Notes under the pieces: model-generated
What the model was told of the DNA's origin: nothing
Seen by the model: only the letters and a program-made list of their open reading frames with translations
Databases searched by the model: none
Shown here: piece after piece, positions 16,609 to 25,075 of the stretch
How positions within the stretch are numbered: the stretch's first letter is position 1
How the letters are laid out: each line of letters opens with the position of its first letter
Assembly (NCBI RefSeq): GCF_030758345.1
Contig: NZ_JAVAMO010000006.1
Coordinates: forward strand, 124,001-188,000
Direction: 5' to 3'
Length of the DNA stretch: 64,000 bases
Source: Ruegeria discodermiae
GTDB lineage: Bacteria > Pseudomonadota > Alphaproteobacteria > Rhodobacterales > Rhodobacteraceae
Made by a program: the position numbers and the translations under genes

Positions 16609-17139
16609 ATGCCATCCGAACGTGAACGCCGTTTCGTCGGCCCCCGGCGCGGTCAGTTGATCTTTGCTGTGGGCTTTGTCGGCCTGTCGGTCTTGCTGAT
16701 CAGCCAGATCACCACGCAGACACAGTGGGTGGAAAAGTCGAAATTTTTTGCGCAGCCCCGATTCTGGCCCGCAGTAGGTATTCTCGGCATGCTCGCGCTG
16801 GCCGGGCTGCACCTCTACCGTCTGCCGTGGTGGCGCAACACGCGCTATGATTGGTGGGAAGCGCGCAAGTGGCTGACCGTGCTGGAATATACTGGCTGGT
16901 TCATGGGCTATGTGCTGCTGGTGCCTGTTCTGGGTTATCTGCCGGTCACTTTGGTCTTTGTGCCCGCGCTGGCCTGGCGGATGGGGTATCGCGACAAGCA
17001 GATGATGTGGATCAGCGTCGGCTTTGCCTTTGCGGTTGTGATCCTGTTCAAATCGCTCTTGGGCGTGAAAATCCCCGGCGGTGCGATCTATGAGTATCTT
17101 CCCGGCGCGTTGCGCAGCTTCTTCATCCTGTATCTCTGA
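16609..17139 (+). CDS. tctB: Tripartite tricarboxylate transporter small membrane subunit (TctB)
   Basis: A 176-residue protein with four hydrophobic segments (about residues 16-33, 54-68, 92-118 and 127-150), matching the TctB small subunit. Its stop codon overlaps the tctA start by one base at 17139. AGGGAC about 10 bases upstream serves as ribosome binding site. With TctA it forms the secondary transporter that receives substrate from the TctC receptor. Confidence 0.85.
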   Translation: MPSERERRFVGPRRGQLIFAVGFVGLSVLLISQITTQTQWVEKSKFFAQPRFWPAVGILGMLALAGLHLYRLPWWRNTRYDWWEARKWLTVLEYTGWFMGYVLLVPVLGYLPVTLVFVPALAWRMGYRDKQMMWISVGFAFAVVILFKSLLGVKIPGGAIYEYLPGALRSFFILYL

Positions 17140-18758
17140 TGGACCTGATCCTCTCTGCCCTCGAAATCCTGATGCGCTGGGACGTGGCGCTGGCGCTGCT
17201 GGCGGGATCGGTGGGCGGCGTGCTGATCGGGGCCATTCCGGGGGTCGGGCCTGCCGTTGCCATTGCGATCCTGTTGCCTGCGACCTTCTCGATGGACCCG
17301 ATCGTGGGGCTGACGGTGCTGTTGGGCATCTATGGCAGTTCGATGTATGGCGGCTCGATCCCCGCCATCCTGATCAACACGCCTGGCACGGCGGTCAATG
17401 CGCTGACCACTTATGACGGCTATCCGATGACCGCGCGGGGCGAACCACGCAGGGCGCTGTCGCTGGCCTATTCCTCGTCCTTTTTCGGCGGCATCTTCTC
17501 GGTTGTCTGCCTGATCCTCTTTGCGCCGGTTCTGGCCAAGATCGCACCGATGTTCGGCTCGCGCGAGATCTTCCTTGCGGCTCTGCTGGGCATCCTGCTG
17601 GTGGTGGTCGCCCATCGCGGCCAGTCCTTGATTGCCGGTGCATTGGCGTGTTTCGGCATCTTCCTGCAAACCATCGGGTTGGAGCCGGTCAAATACACCT
17701 CGCGTTACACCTTCGATCAGCCGTTCCTGTCGGGGGGCATCAACCTGATCGTGGTGGTGCTGGGGCTGTTCGCGCTGAGCCAAGCCTTTGTTCTGCTCAC
17801 CTCGGATGACGAGAAAATCCGCCTGACCAAGCTGCGCGGCGGCATGTTTCAGGGGCTGCGGGAGTTGGGCCGCCATCCGCGTGTCGCCAGTGTTTCGGCC
17901 AGTTTCGGCGTGCTGATGGGCATGATCCCCGGTGTGGGGGAATTCACCGCGCAGTTCATGTCCTACACTTATGCGCAAAAGACCTCGAAACGCCCGCAGG
18001 ATTTCGGCAATGGCTCGTCTGAGGGTCTGATCGCGGCCGAGACCGCCAACAATGCCGTGCCTGCCGCCGCCATGGTGCCTTTGCTAGCGCTGGGGATTCC
18101 GGGTGAGGCGCTGACGGCGATGATGCTGAGCGTGTTCTACGTGCATAACGTGGTGCCGGGGCCGGGGCTGTTTCAGAACCAGATGGATTTTGTCGTCGCG
18201 CTCTATCTGGCGCTTTTGATCCTGAACGTGCTGGTTCTGATCTTCCTGCTGGTGGCGACCAAATCGCTGATCCAGGTGGTGCGTATCCCGAACCGCTTTC
18301 TGGGCGTCTGCATTCTGACGCTGAGCTTTGTCGGGGTCTATTCCCTGCGCAATTCCGTGATCGACTGCATCCTTGCCGCGATCTTTGGCGTGGTCGGCTA
18401 TGTACTGAAACGCCTCTCTCTGCCTGCGGTGCCGATCATCCTTGGCATGGTTCTGGGCGGGATCATGGAGGTCAAGCTGCGCGCGGGCATGGCGCGGGTA
18501 AAGGAGCCCCTGGATTTCATCGATCGCCCAGTCGCGTTCATCCTGTTTCTACTCATCATCATCGTTCTCTTGGTCCACATCATCCGCGTGCTGAAGGACC
18601 GCAAGGAACTGAAGGAGGCCGAATGGCAGACCAAAACAGCATCGACGCGCTTCGGCGGGCTGATGTGGCGCCGCAGAAACTCTTTCTTGAAGGATCATGG
18701 CAAGAAGGTACGGGCGCGCCACTCACGGCTACTTCGCCGATTGACGGATCTGTTCTGA
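17139..18758 (+). CDS. tctA: Tripartite tricarboxylate transporter large permease (TctA), with an out-of-frame tail
   Basis: A 539-residue polytopic permease with about 10-12 membrane segments. Family signatures are GAIPGVGPAVAIAILLP and NTPGTAVNALTTYDGYPM near the N-terminus and the repeat MIPGVGEFTAQF near residue 265, reflecting the internal duplication. The hydrophobic core ends around residue 485 (LLVHIIRVLKDRKELKEAE). The last 45 residues or so are very basic and are read from the first 136 bases of the aldehyde dehydrogenase gene in another frame. TctA proteins are usually about 500 residues, so this tail is either a real overlap or the result of a lost stop codon or frameshift. Confidence 0.9.
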   Translation: MDLILSALEILMRWDVALALLAGSVGGVLIGAIPGVGPAVAIAILLPATFSMDPIVGLTVLLGIYGSSMYGGSIPAILINTPGTAVNALTTYDGYPMTARGEPRRALSLAYSSSFFGGIFSVVCLILFAPVLAKIAPMFGSREIFLAALLGILLVVVAHRGQSLIAGALACFGIFLQTIGLEPVKYTSRYTFDQPFLSGGINLIVVVLGLFALSQAFVLLTSDDEKIRLTKLRGGMFQGLRELGRHPRVASVSASFGVLMGMIPGVGEFTAQFMSYTYAQKTSKRPQDFGNGSSEGLIAAETANNAVPAAAMVPLLALGIPGEALTAMMLSVFYVHNVVPGPGLFQNQMDFVVALYLALLILNVLVLIFLLVATKSLIQVVRIPNRFLGVCILTLSFVGVYSLRNSVIDCILAAIFGVVGYVLKRLSLPAVPIILGMVLGGIMEVKLRAGMARVKEPLDFIDRPVAFILFLLIIIVLLVHIIRVLKDRKELKEAEWQTKTASTRFGGLMWRRRNSFLKDHGKKVRARHSRLLRRLTDLF

Positions 18759-20107
18759 CGACGCTTGCGGGCGCGTCAGCTGCGGATGTCGACCGCGCCG
18801 TGGCCTCGGCGCGCACAGCGTTTGAGGATGGGCGCTGGTCGCGGATGGCTCCGGCGGTGCGCAAGAAGGTTCTGCACCGCATCGCCGACCGGATCGAGGC
18901 CGAGGCGCTGGACCTGGCTGTGCTCGGCGTGCGCGACAATGGCACCGAGTTCAACATGGCCTTCAAGGCTGAACCCGGCTCGGCTGCGGGGACCTTCCGT
19001 TACTATGCCGAGGCGCTGGATAAGGTGGCGGGTGAGGTTGCCCCCACCGCACATGATGTGCTGGGGCTGGTGCATCGCGTGGCAGTTGGGGTCGTCGGGG
19101 CCATCGTGCCGTGGAACTTCCCGCTGATGATCGGCGCGTGGAAACTCGCGCCTGCGCTGGCGATGGGCAATTCGGTAGTTTTGAAACCGGCGGAAACGGC
19201 CTCTCTGTCGCTGCTCCGTCTGGCCGAGATTTGCGTCGAATGCGGGCTGCCTGACGGGGTGCTGAACGTGGTCACCGGGTCGGGGTCTGAGACCGGCGCG
19301 GCGCTGTCGCGGTCGATGGGGGTAGATGTGCTCACCTTCACCGGCTCGGGCGAGACCGGGCGGCGGCTGATGGAGGCCTCGGCACAGTCAAACCTCAAGC
19401 GGGTCTATCTGGAACTGGGTGGCAAATCCCCCAATATCGTCTTCGCCGATGCGCCCGATCTGGCCAAGGCGGCCAAGGTGTCTGCCATGGGCATCTTCCG
19501 CAATTCCGGGCAGGTCTGCGTTGCCGGTTCCCGGTTGTTGGTTGAGGCTTCCGTGCACGACGAATTCGTCGCGCTGCTCAGGGCAGAGGCTGAAGCGCTG
19601 CGCGTGGGCGACCCGCTCGATCTGGACAGTCAGATCGGGGCGGTGAATTCGGAAGATCAGTTGAAACGCAACCTGTCCTTCATGGACATGGCGCAATCCG
19701 AGGGCGGGCAGATCATCACCGGCGGCACGCGCATTCTGGAGGGCACGGGCGGAACTTACATGGCACCCACCATCGTGACCCATGTGCAACCCGACGCGGT
19801 GCTGTTCCAGCGCGAGGTTTTTGGCCCGGTCCTGTCGGTGACCAAATTCGAAACCGAGGAAGAGGCGCTGCGCCTTGCCAATGCCACCAATTACGGGCTG
19901 GCGGCGGGGGTCTGGACCGCTGATCTCAGTCGCGCGCACCGGATGGTGGCCGGCATCCGGGCGGGCGTGGTGCATGTGAACACCTATGGCGGGGCGGACA
20001 ATACGGTGCCTCTGGGCGGGGTCGGGCAATCGGGTAACGGGCATGACAAGTCGCTGCATGCGCTCGACAAATTCGTCGATCTCAAGACCGCGTGGATACA
20101 GCTGTGA
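18623..20107 (+). CDS. NAD(P)-dependent aldehyde dehydrogenase (PuuC-like)
   Basis: A 494-residue aldehyde dehydrogenase with all catalytic landmarks: Asn165 (VPWNFP), Lys188 (LKPAE), Glu264 (LELGGKSPN) and nucleophile Cys299 (GQVCVAG). The segment RDNGTEFNMAFKAEP and the long N-terminal arm resemble PuuC-type enzymes that oxidise gamma-glutamyl-aminobutyraldehyde or other omega-amino aldehydes. AGGAGG at 18613-18618, 4 bases before the ATG, fixes the start inside tctA. It probably oxidises the aldehyde produced by the aminotransferase or P450 steps (inference). Confidence 0.9.
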   Translation: MADQNSIDALRRADVAPQKLFLEGSWQEGTGAPLTATSPIDGSVLTTLAGASAADVDRAVASARTAFEDGRWSRMAPAVRKKVLHRIADRIEAEALDLAVLGVRDNGTEFNMAFKAEPGSAAGTFRYYAEALDKVAGEVAPTAHDVLGLVHRVAVGVVGAIVPWNFPLMIGAWKLAPALAMGNSVVLKPAETASLSLLRLAEICVECGLPDGVLNVVTGSGSETGAALSRSMGVDVLTFTGSGETGRRLMEASAQSNLKRVYLELGGKSPNIVFADAPDLAKAAKVSAMGIFRNSGQVCVAGSRLLVEASVHDEFVALLRAEAEALRVGDPLDLDSQIGAVNSEDQLKRNLSFMDMAQSEGGQIITGGTRILEGTGGTYMAPTIVTHVQPDAVLFQREVFGPVLSVTKFETEEEALRLANATNYGLAAGVWTADLSRAHRMVAGIRAGVVHVNTYGGADNTVPLGGVGQSGNGHDKSLHALDKFVDLKTAWIQL

Positions 20108-20115
20108 GGGACGGG

Positions 20116-21345
20116 ATGAAAACCATACTGGTTACAGGGACCTATGACACCAAAGACGAAGAACTGCACTATATCGCCGATGTAATCCGGGGACAGGGCG
20201 GCGATCTGCTGTCCATGGATGTGAGCGTACTCGGTGATCCGTCAAAACCAACGGACGTGTCCAAACATGCGGTGGCAGAGGCGGGCGGAAGCTCCATTCA
20301 GGCGGCCATCGACTCGGGCGATGAAAACACCGCGATGCAGATCATGGCGACCGGGGCCGCTGCCAAGGCGCTGGAGCTTTATCGCGCGGGACGGATCGAC
20401 GGGGTGATCGTGCTGGGTGGCACGATGGGTACCGATCTGGCGCTGGATCTGTGCGCCGCACTACCGGTGGGCGTGCCGAAATACATCGTCTCAACCGTGT
20501 CCTTCTCGCCCCTGATGCCCCCAGAGCGACTGCCTGCGGATGTGCAGATGATCCTTTGGGCCGGTGGGCTTTATGGGCTGAACTCGATCTGCAAGGCCTC
20601 GCTCTCCCAAGCCGCTGGAGCGGTTCTGGGCGCAGCACAGGCGGTGGAGCCGCCCAAACGCGACCGGCCGCTGATTGGCATGACCAGCTTCGGCAAGACC
20701 GTGCTGCGTTACATGGTGACCCTGAAACCGGCGCTGGAAGAACGCGGCTTCGAGGTAGCGGTATTCCACGCCACCGGCATGGGCGGGCGCGCATTCGAAA
20801 GCCTCGCGGCTGAGGGCGCTTTTGCGGCGGTGATGGATTTCGCCCCGCAGGAGGTGGCCAATCACCTGTTTGGCGGGCTCTCGGCGGGTGAAGACCGGAT
20901 GACCAATGCGGGCCGCGCGGGCATTCCGCAGCTGGTGGCACCCGGCTGCTATGATCTGGTGGACGTGGTGGGCTGGCAGCCGTTGCCGGAACACTTCCGG
21001 GATCGCCCCGTCCATGCCCATAACCGCCTGCTGACCTCCGCCGTGCTGAACGCGGATGAGCGGCGGCAGGTGGCGCGCGCGTTAGCAGACAAACTGTCAA
21101 AGGCAAGCGCGCCGGTGGCCTTCCTGCTGCCGCGCGGAGGCTGCAATGAATGGGACCGGCCCGATGGTGACCTGCACGATGCCTCAAGTTTGGCCGCCTT
21201 CTGCGCCGAGGTCGAGGCCACATTGCCGGAAAACGCAGACCTGCACGCGCTGGATGCGCATATCAATGACGCCGACTTCAGCGCGCGCGTGCTTGAAATA
21301 TTCGACGACTGGGTGGCGCGTGGGGTGATCGCCGCTCAGGCATAG
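20116..21345 (+). CDS. Tm-1-like ATP-binding domain protein (UPF0261)
   Basis: A 409-residue UPF0261 family protein, related to the N-terminal part of the tomato Tm-1 virus-resistance protein. The start MKTILVTGTYDTKDEEL and the glycine-rich segments VIVLGGTMGTDLAL and AVFHATGMGGRAFE are family landmarks and likely form the nucleotide site. The ATG at 20116 follows GAGGGA and comes 8 bases after the aldehyde dehydrogenase stop; an in-frame start at 20092 would overlap that gene. Bacterial relatives often lie in catabolic clusters, but their reaction is not established. The 3' end overlaps rpe (opposite strand) by 10 bases. Confidence 0.85.
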   Translation: MKTILVTGTYDTKDEELHYIADVIRGQGGDLLSMDVSVLGDPSKPTDVSKHAVAEAGGSSIQAAIDSGDENTAMQIMATGAAAKALELYRAGRIDGVIVLGGTMGTDLALDLCAALPVGVPKYIVSTVSFSPLMPPERLPADVQMILWAGGLYGLNSICKASLSQAAGAVLGAAQAVEPPKRDRPLIGMTSFGKTVLRYMVTLKPALEERGFEVAVFHATGMGGRAFESLAAEGAFAAVMDFAPQEVANHLFGGLSAGEDRMTNAGRAGIPQLVAPGCYDLVDVVGWQPLPEHFRDRPVHAHNRLLTSAVLNADERRQVARALADKLSKASAPVAFLLPRGGCNEWDRPDGDLHDASSLAAFCAEVEATLPENADLHALDAHINDADFSARVLEIFDDWVARGVIAAQA

Positions 21346-22025
21346 ACCCCTTCGGCGGCGGCGCGGATATCGCGGATGTTTTTGCCATAAGCCGTTGGAT
21401 CACCAACCGAGCCTCCCCGGAACACCGCCGATCCCGCGACCAGCACGTCGGCCCCGGCCTGCGCCACCAATGGCGCGGTCTTGGCATCGACGCCGCCATC
21501 GATCTCTATATGCACCGGGCGGTCGCCGATCATCGCGCGCAGCGCGCGGATCTTGGCGCTCATGTCGATGAACTTCTGACCGCCGAAACCGGGGTTCACG
21601 GTCATCACGCAGATTAGATCGGTCAGGTCCAGCAGATGCGCCACCGCCTCAGCAGGCGTGCCGGGGTTGAGTGCGACACCGGCCTTGGCACCCGTCGCGC
21701 GGATGGCTTGCAGCGTGCGGTGAATATGCGGTCCGGCCTCCACATGGGCGGTGATCACATCCGCGCCCGCCTGCGCGAAAGCGTCGATATAGGGATCAAC
21801 CGGCGCGATCATCAGATGCACATCCATCACGCCCTTGATATGTTTGCGGATCGCCGCGCAGGTCGCCGGGCCAAAGGTGATGTTGGGCACGAAATGCCCA
21901 TCCATCACATCCACATGCACCCAATCCGCGCCCTGCGCCTCGATCGCTTCGCATTCGGCCCCGAAATTGGCGAAATCGGCGGCGAGGATCGACGGGGCGA
22001 TCTTGATATTGCGGTCAAAGCTCAT
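21336..22025 (-). CDS. rpe: Ribulose-phosphate 3-epimerase
   Basis: A 229-residue TIM-barrel epimerase of the pentose phosphate and Calvin-Benson pathways, interconverting ribulose-5-phosphate and xylulose-5-phosphate. Signatures are HVDVMDGHFVPNITFGP, MTVNPGFGGQKF and EIDGGV, supplying the metal ligands and the catalytic aspartates. The ATG at 22025 has GAGGTG upstream; an in-frame start at 22058 lacks one. It lies 84 bases downstream of the methyltransferase gene on the same strand, so read-through from the glycan locus is possible. Confidence 0.95.
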   Translation of the reverse strand: MSFDRNIKIAPSILAADFANFGAECEAIEAQGADWVHVDVMDGHFVPNITFGPATCAAIRKHIKGVMDVHLMIAPVDPYIDAFAQAGADVITAHVEAGPHIHRTLQAIRATGAKAGVALNPGTPAEAVAHLLDLTDLICVMTVNPGFGGQKFIDMSAKIRALRAMIGDRPVHIEIDGGVDAKTAPLVAQAGADVLVAGSAVFRGGSVGDPTAYGKNIRDIRAAAEGVYA

Positions 22026-22109
22026 TGCGGCACCTCGGGATCTGGTTTTGGCAGGCATATATAGGCTGCCTGCGCGGGGCGATAGGGGGTGGTGGGGAAT
22101 TTGTCGCGC

Positions 22110-22586
22110 TCATGCCCGATAGAACAGATAGCGGTCCCTGGCGATCGTGTCCGGGCCGCTGATCTGCTCGAACCCCACAAGCGGCTGACCCGAGACCAGC
22201 AGCGCGCCGGGCGCGAGAACCCGCGCGATCAGCGGGCTGAGCCGGGCGGCCTCGGCCACGTCCTCTTCCTTGATTCCGCGTCCGAAATCGTAGTGGGCCA
22301 GGATGATCTGCGCGCCTTCATTGGCAAGATGATTGAGCATTACCTCGGCCTCGCCCTGCAAGAAATCCGCCTCGGGTGGCGTACAGGAGGGGTGGCAGGC
22401 CAGCACCCGGTCCATCACGCGAATACGGCGGTCGGGAAGGATTTCGCGCAGGTGGTCATAGGTGCGGCCATTGCCCAGCCCCATGTCCAGCACCTCTCCG
22501 GGATGGCCTGCGATCTGCGCCACCGCCCAGTTCAGCCCGTCGCGCTGGGCGCTCAGCCTGCGCAGCATCGAATCCAGTCGGCTCAT
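22110..22586 (-). CDS. Class I SAM-dependent methyltransferase-like protein
   Basis: A 158-residue protein with the SAM-binding loop EVLDMGLGNGRTYDHLRE and an acidic second-strand end (IRVMDR). It is short for a methyltransferase, covering little more than the Rossmann core. It is the last gene of the glycan locus, 13 bases after the deacetylase gene. It could methylate a sugar or sugar intermediate; target unknown. Confidence 0.72.
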   Translation of the reverse strand: MSRLDSMLRRLSAQRDGLNWAVAQIAGHPGEVLDMGLGNGRTYDHLREILPDRRIRVMDRVLACHPSCTPPEADFLQGEAEVMLNHLANEGAQIILAHYDFGRGIKEEDVAEAARLSPLIARVLAPGALLVSGQPLVGFEQISGPDTIARDRYLFYRA

Positions 22587-22599
22587 ATCTTGGCGTCCT

Positions 22600-23352
22600 T
22601 CATTGTCTTGGCGTGGTCCACGGCACGCCCGGTCCTTTGATCAGCCGTGTCACGATGTCCCGCGTGAACTGCCAGATCGCATCGTCATGGACAAGGTGGT
22701 GCGTCAGCAGGCCATAAGGTTCGTGATTGTCCGCGCGCCCGTCGCGCCGGTCCCGCAATTGCGTCGTGGCTTGAGCGATCAGCGCATCAGGGTCAGCCAG
22801 CCCGCGCGTGCCGCGCCAGTCGATCGGGTCGAGATGGGTGTTGATCCGGGTCAGCCCGGGGGCGGCCTCTTGTGCTTTGCGCGGGGTGAAGGTCGACAGC
22901 ATGTTATAGCCCAGCAGCGGTAGCCCTGCGCTCACCGTATCCGAGATGCGGTTCCAGGGCGGCACGAACATCGAGGAGAGATCATCCCCAAACAGATCGC
23001 ACATCCGGGCCAGACCGCGCTGGGCATCTTCTAGGGCGGCTTTGACAGGCCGACCGGCGCCAAATTCGGATTTTTTGGCATCAGGCTTCTGATGGTTGCG
23101 ATGCGCCCAGCCATGCACCACCGGGATCAGGTTTTCGCGCCCGGAGAGATATGCCGCCAGTTCGGGAACCGCCGGTTCCGGTACCACCGCCAGATGCACC
23201 GGCAGCCCGGTTTCAACGGACAGGTCGTTCAGCCGGTCAAGCGCGGGTGAGGGTGCGGTGGCATCATCATCTCGCCACCAGAGCGGCAGGGTCAGGCCTG
23301 CGCGTTTCCACAGGGCCAGTTCGGCGTCGAGCGGGCTCCAATCATGTGTCAT
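22600..23352 (-). CDS. Polysaccharide deacetylase-like protein (NodB fold)
   Basis: A 250-residue protein with a NodB-type metal site: WWRDDDA near the N-terminus and HGWAHRNH for the HxxxH pair, plus FVPPWNR as a later barrel motif. No signal peptide is present, so it should act in the cytoplasm, unlike most peptidoglycan or chitin deacetylases. Its start overlaps the stop of the upstream glycosyltransferase gene by 4 bases. It probably removes an acetyl group from an N-acetyl sugar precursor or lipid-linked intermediate (inference). Confidence 0.78.
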   Translation of the reverse strand: MTHDWSPLDAELALWKRAGLTLPLWWRDDDATAPSPALDRLNDLSVETGLPVHLAVVPEPAVPELAAYLSGRENLIPVVHGWAHRNHQKPDAKKSEFGAGRPVKAALEDAQRGLARMCDLFGDDLSSMFVPPWNRISDTVSAGLPLLGYNMLSTFTPRKAQEAAPGLTRINTHLDPIDWRGTRGLADPDALIAQATTQLRDRRDGRADNHEPYGLLTHHLVHDDAIWQFTRDIVTRLIKGPGVPWTTPRQ

Positions 23353-24491
23353 GGTTCCGACCCCAGTAGGGTTTCGACGATCTCGACGCTGCGCGTAGCA
23401 CCATCGAACTGGCCGGTCGAGCCGGTCTGACGCGGCTGACGCGCGACCTGTCGGACCGACGCGGCGAGCGCTTCGGGGCTCAGCTCACCGCTGCGCAGCA
23501 CCTCCATCGCGGGTTCACGGGCAAGGCTCTCGGCGCGTAGCCCCTGTTCGACCTCGTTGCCATCATCGAACGGAACCAGCACCGAGGGCGTACCCGCCTG
23601 CAGCAGGTCCAGCGCGGTGTTATAGCCGCACATGCTGACCGAGGCGGCGGCATGATAGAGCATCTGCCGGAAATCCGGGCGGGCTTTTTCCAGCGCTACA
23701 TTTGCCAGATTATGCGCGCCCCGAAGGCTCGCAATGCGCTCAGCGGCATCTTTGCCCCCGACCAGCAGCCGCCAGTACAGATCTGGCGTTAATGCCGCTG
23801 CTCCAAGGGCAGCGCGATAGATCGGTGTCCCGACCGAGCCGCCTCCGGCGCTGACCAGTACTTCGCCATGGCCCGCTCCCTCGGGATGCGGGCCGGATGG
23901 GGGCGGGGCGACATAGCCGGTGTAATGCAGTTTGGCCCGCAGGGCGGGGGTGATCGGCCAGCTGACCTCAAGCGGGGTCAGGGCCGGGTCGGAATGGACC
24001 AGAACCCCACTATAGTGCTGCGCGATGATCTGTTCGGCCTTCTCGGCCTTGGCGGGTTTCGAAGGTGGCGCGAGGATGTCGCGGATCGAGGAGAGGATCA
24101 TGGGCGCTTTGGGCAGCGTCGCGGCGGTGTCGAGAAAGGCGGTGAATTCGGCGCTGAGGATGCGTCTGCCGAAGGGGAACAATTCGGTGATGATGATATC
24201 GGGCTCGAACTGGCGCAGCGCGGTGCAGAGTGCGGCAGTGCGCGCGCTCAGATACTCAGGCGTGGCCGCTTGCCCGTTTTCGTCCAAGAGACGGGTGAAA
24301 TCCACCCCGTCCGAGCGCAGGGGTGGCAGGTTCAGGGTGTTCAGGCCGTCATGGTTCAACTGCGGCGCTGGCATGCCGCCCGAGATCAGAAAGACCTGAT
24401 GTCCCGCCGCGCCAAAGGCCCGGCCCAGCGTGAGCGCCCGGCTCAGATGGCCGGTGCCCAGCAGATGCGTGACGGCGATCAGCAGCTTCAT
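23349..24491 (-). CDS. GT-B glycosyltransferase, MurG/GT28-like (copy A)
   Basis: A 380-residue GT-B glycosyltransferase. The N-terminal glycine-rich acceptor loop is LLGTGHLSRAL and the C-terminal nucleotide-sugar region is VSMCGYNTALDLLQAGTPSV, as in MurG-like enzymes. The ATG at 24491 overlaps the stop of the phosphatase gene by 4 bases (ATGA), excluding the longer ORF. It is a clear paralogue of the enzyme encoded at 27391-28605 (shared GYNT signature). Donor and acceptor are unknown. Confidence 0.85.
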   Translation of the reverse strand: MKLLIAVTHLLGTGHLSRALTLGRAFGAAGHQVFLISGGMPAPQLNHDGLNTLNLPPLRSDGVDFTRLLDENGQAATPEYLSARTAALCTALRQFEPDIIITELFPFGRRILSAEFTAFLDTAATLPKAPMILSSIRDILAPPSKPAKAEKAEQIIAQHYSGVLVHSDPALTPLEVSWPITPALRAKLHYTGYVAPPPSGPHPEGAGHGEVLVSAGGGSVGTPIYRAALGAAALTPDLYWRLLVGGKDAAERIASLRGAHNLANVALEKARPDFRQMLYHAAASVSMCGYNTALDLLQAGTPSVLVPFDDGNEVEQGLRAESLAREPAMEVLRSGELSPEALAASVRQVARQPRQTGSTGQFDGATRSVEIVETLLGSEP

Positions 24492-25072
24492 TGCGGGGCG
24501 TCTCTGGCGGAAAGGCGGAGGGGTTCGGGCTCGGGCGTCAGGTCGGGCAGGGACAGGACATAGAGCCGGTTGCGTTTGATCCGGAACGGGGCGGGGCCGG
24601 AGAAATTCCACCCCCAGGCTTGCGCCAGCAGCACCCGCATCACGCCGATATGGCAAACCGCCAGCGTGTCGTTATCCAGCCTGTTGAGCCAGGGATGCAA
24701 CCGGTCACGCAGCCGGGCCGGGTTTTCACCGCCTGGCGCGTGATAGTCCCAGCCCCAATCCTCGATATGGCGAAAGCCGCTATCGGGCGTGGCCAGCAGA
24801 TCGGTGCCGCGCTGCCCCTCCCAGTCGCCCCAATCCATCTCGGTCAGCGCGGCAACCGGCTCCGGATCGCGGCCCGAGACGATCTGTGCGGTCTCGACCG
24901 CGCGGGCAAGCGGGCTTGAGCAGAGCTGTGCGTCTTGCCACTCGGCAGGCAGGCGGTACTGCATCAGGGTTGTGCGCGCCTCGTCATCCAGCGGAATATC
25001 GCTGCGCCCCTGAATGCGACCGGCGCGGTTCCACTCGGTATGACCGTGGCGCAGAAGGGCAAGTTTGGGCAT
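24488..25072 (-). CDS. Histidine phosphatase family protein
   Basis: A 194-residue phosphoglycerate-mutase-like phosphatase. The catalytic motif LRHGHTEWN begins at residue 7, with a second arginine in CSSPLARAVETA and a late catalytic histidine in AVCHIGVMRVL. It lies between two glycosyltransferase genes, overlapping one by 4 bases and 3 bases from the other. It could dephosphorylate a sugar phosphate or lipid-linked precursor of the glycan; a general phosphatase role is also possible. Confidence 0.87.
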   Translation of the reverse strand: MPKLALLRHGHTEWNRAGRIQGRSDIPLDDEARTTLMQYRLPAEWQDAQLCSSPLARAVETAQIVSGRDPEPVAALTEMDWGDWEGQRGTDLLATPDSGFRHIEDWGWDYHAPGGENPARLRDRLHPWLNRLDNDTLAVCHIGVMRVLLAQAWGWNFSGPAPFRIKRNRLYVLSLPDLTPEPEPLRLSARDAPQ

Positions 25073-25075
25073 CGC

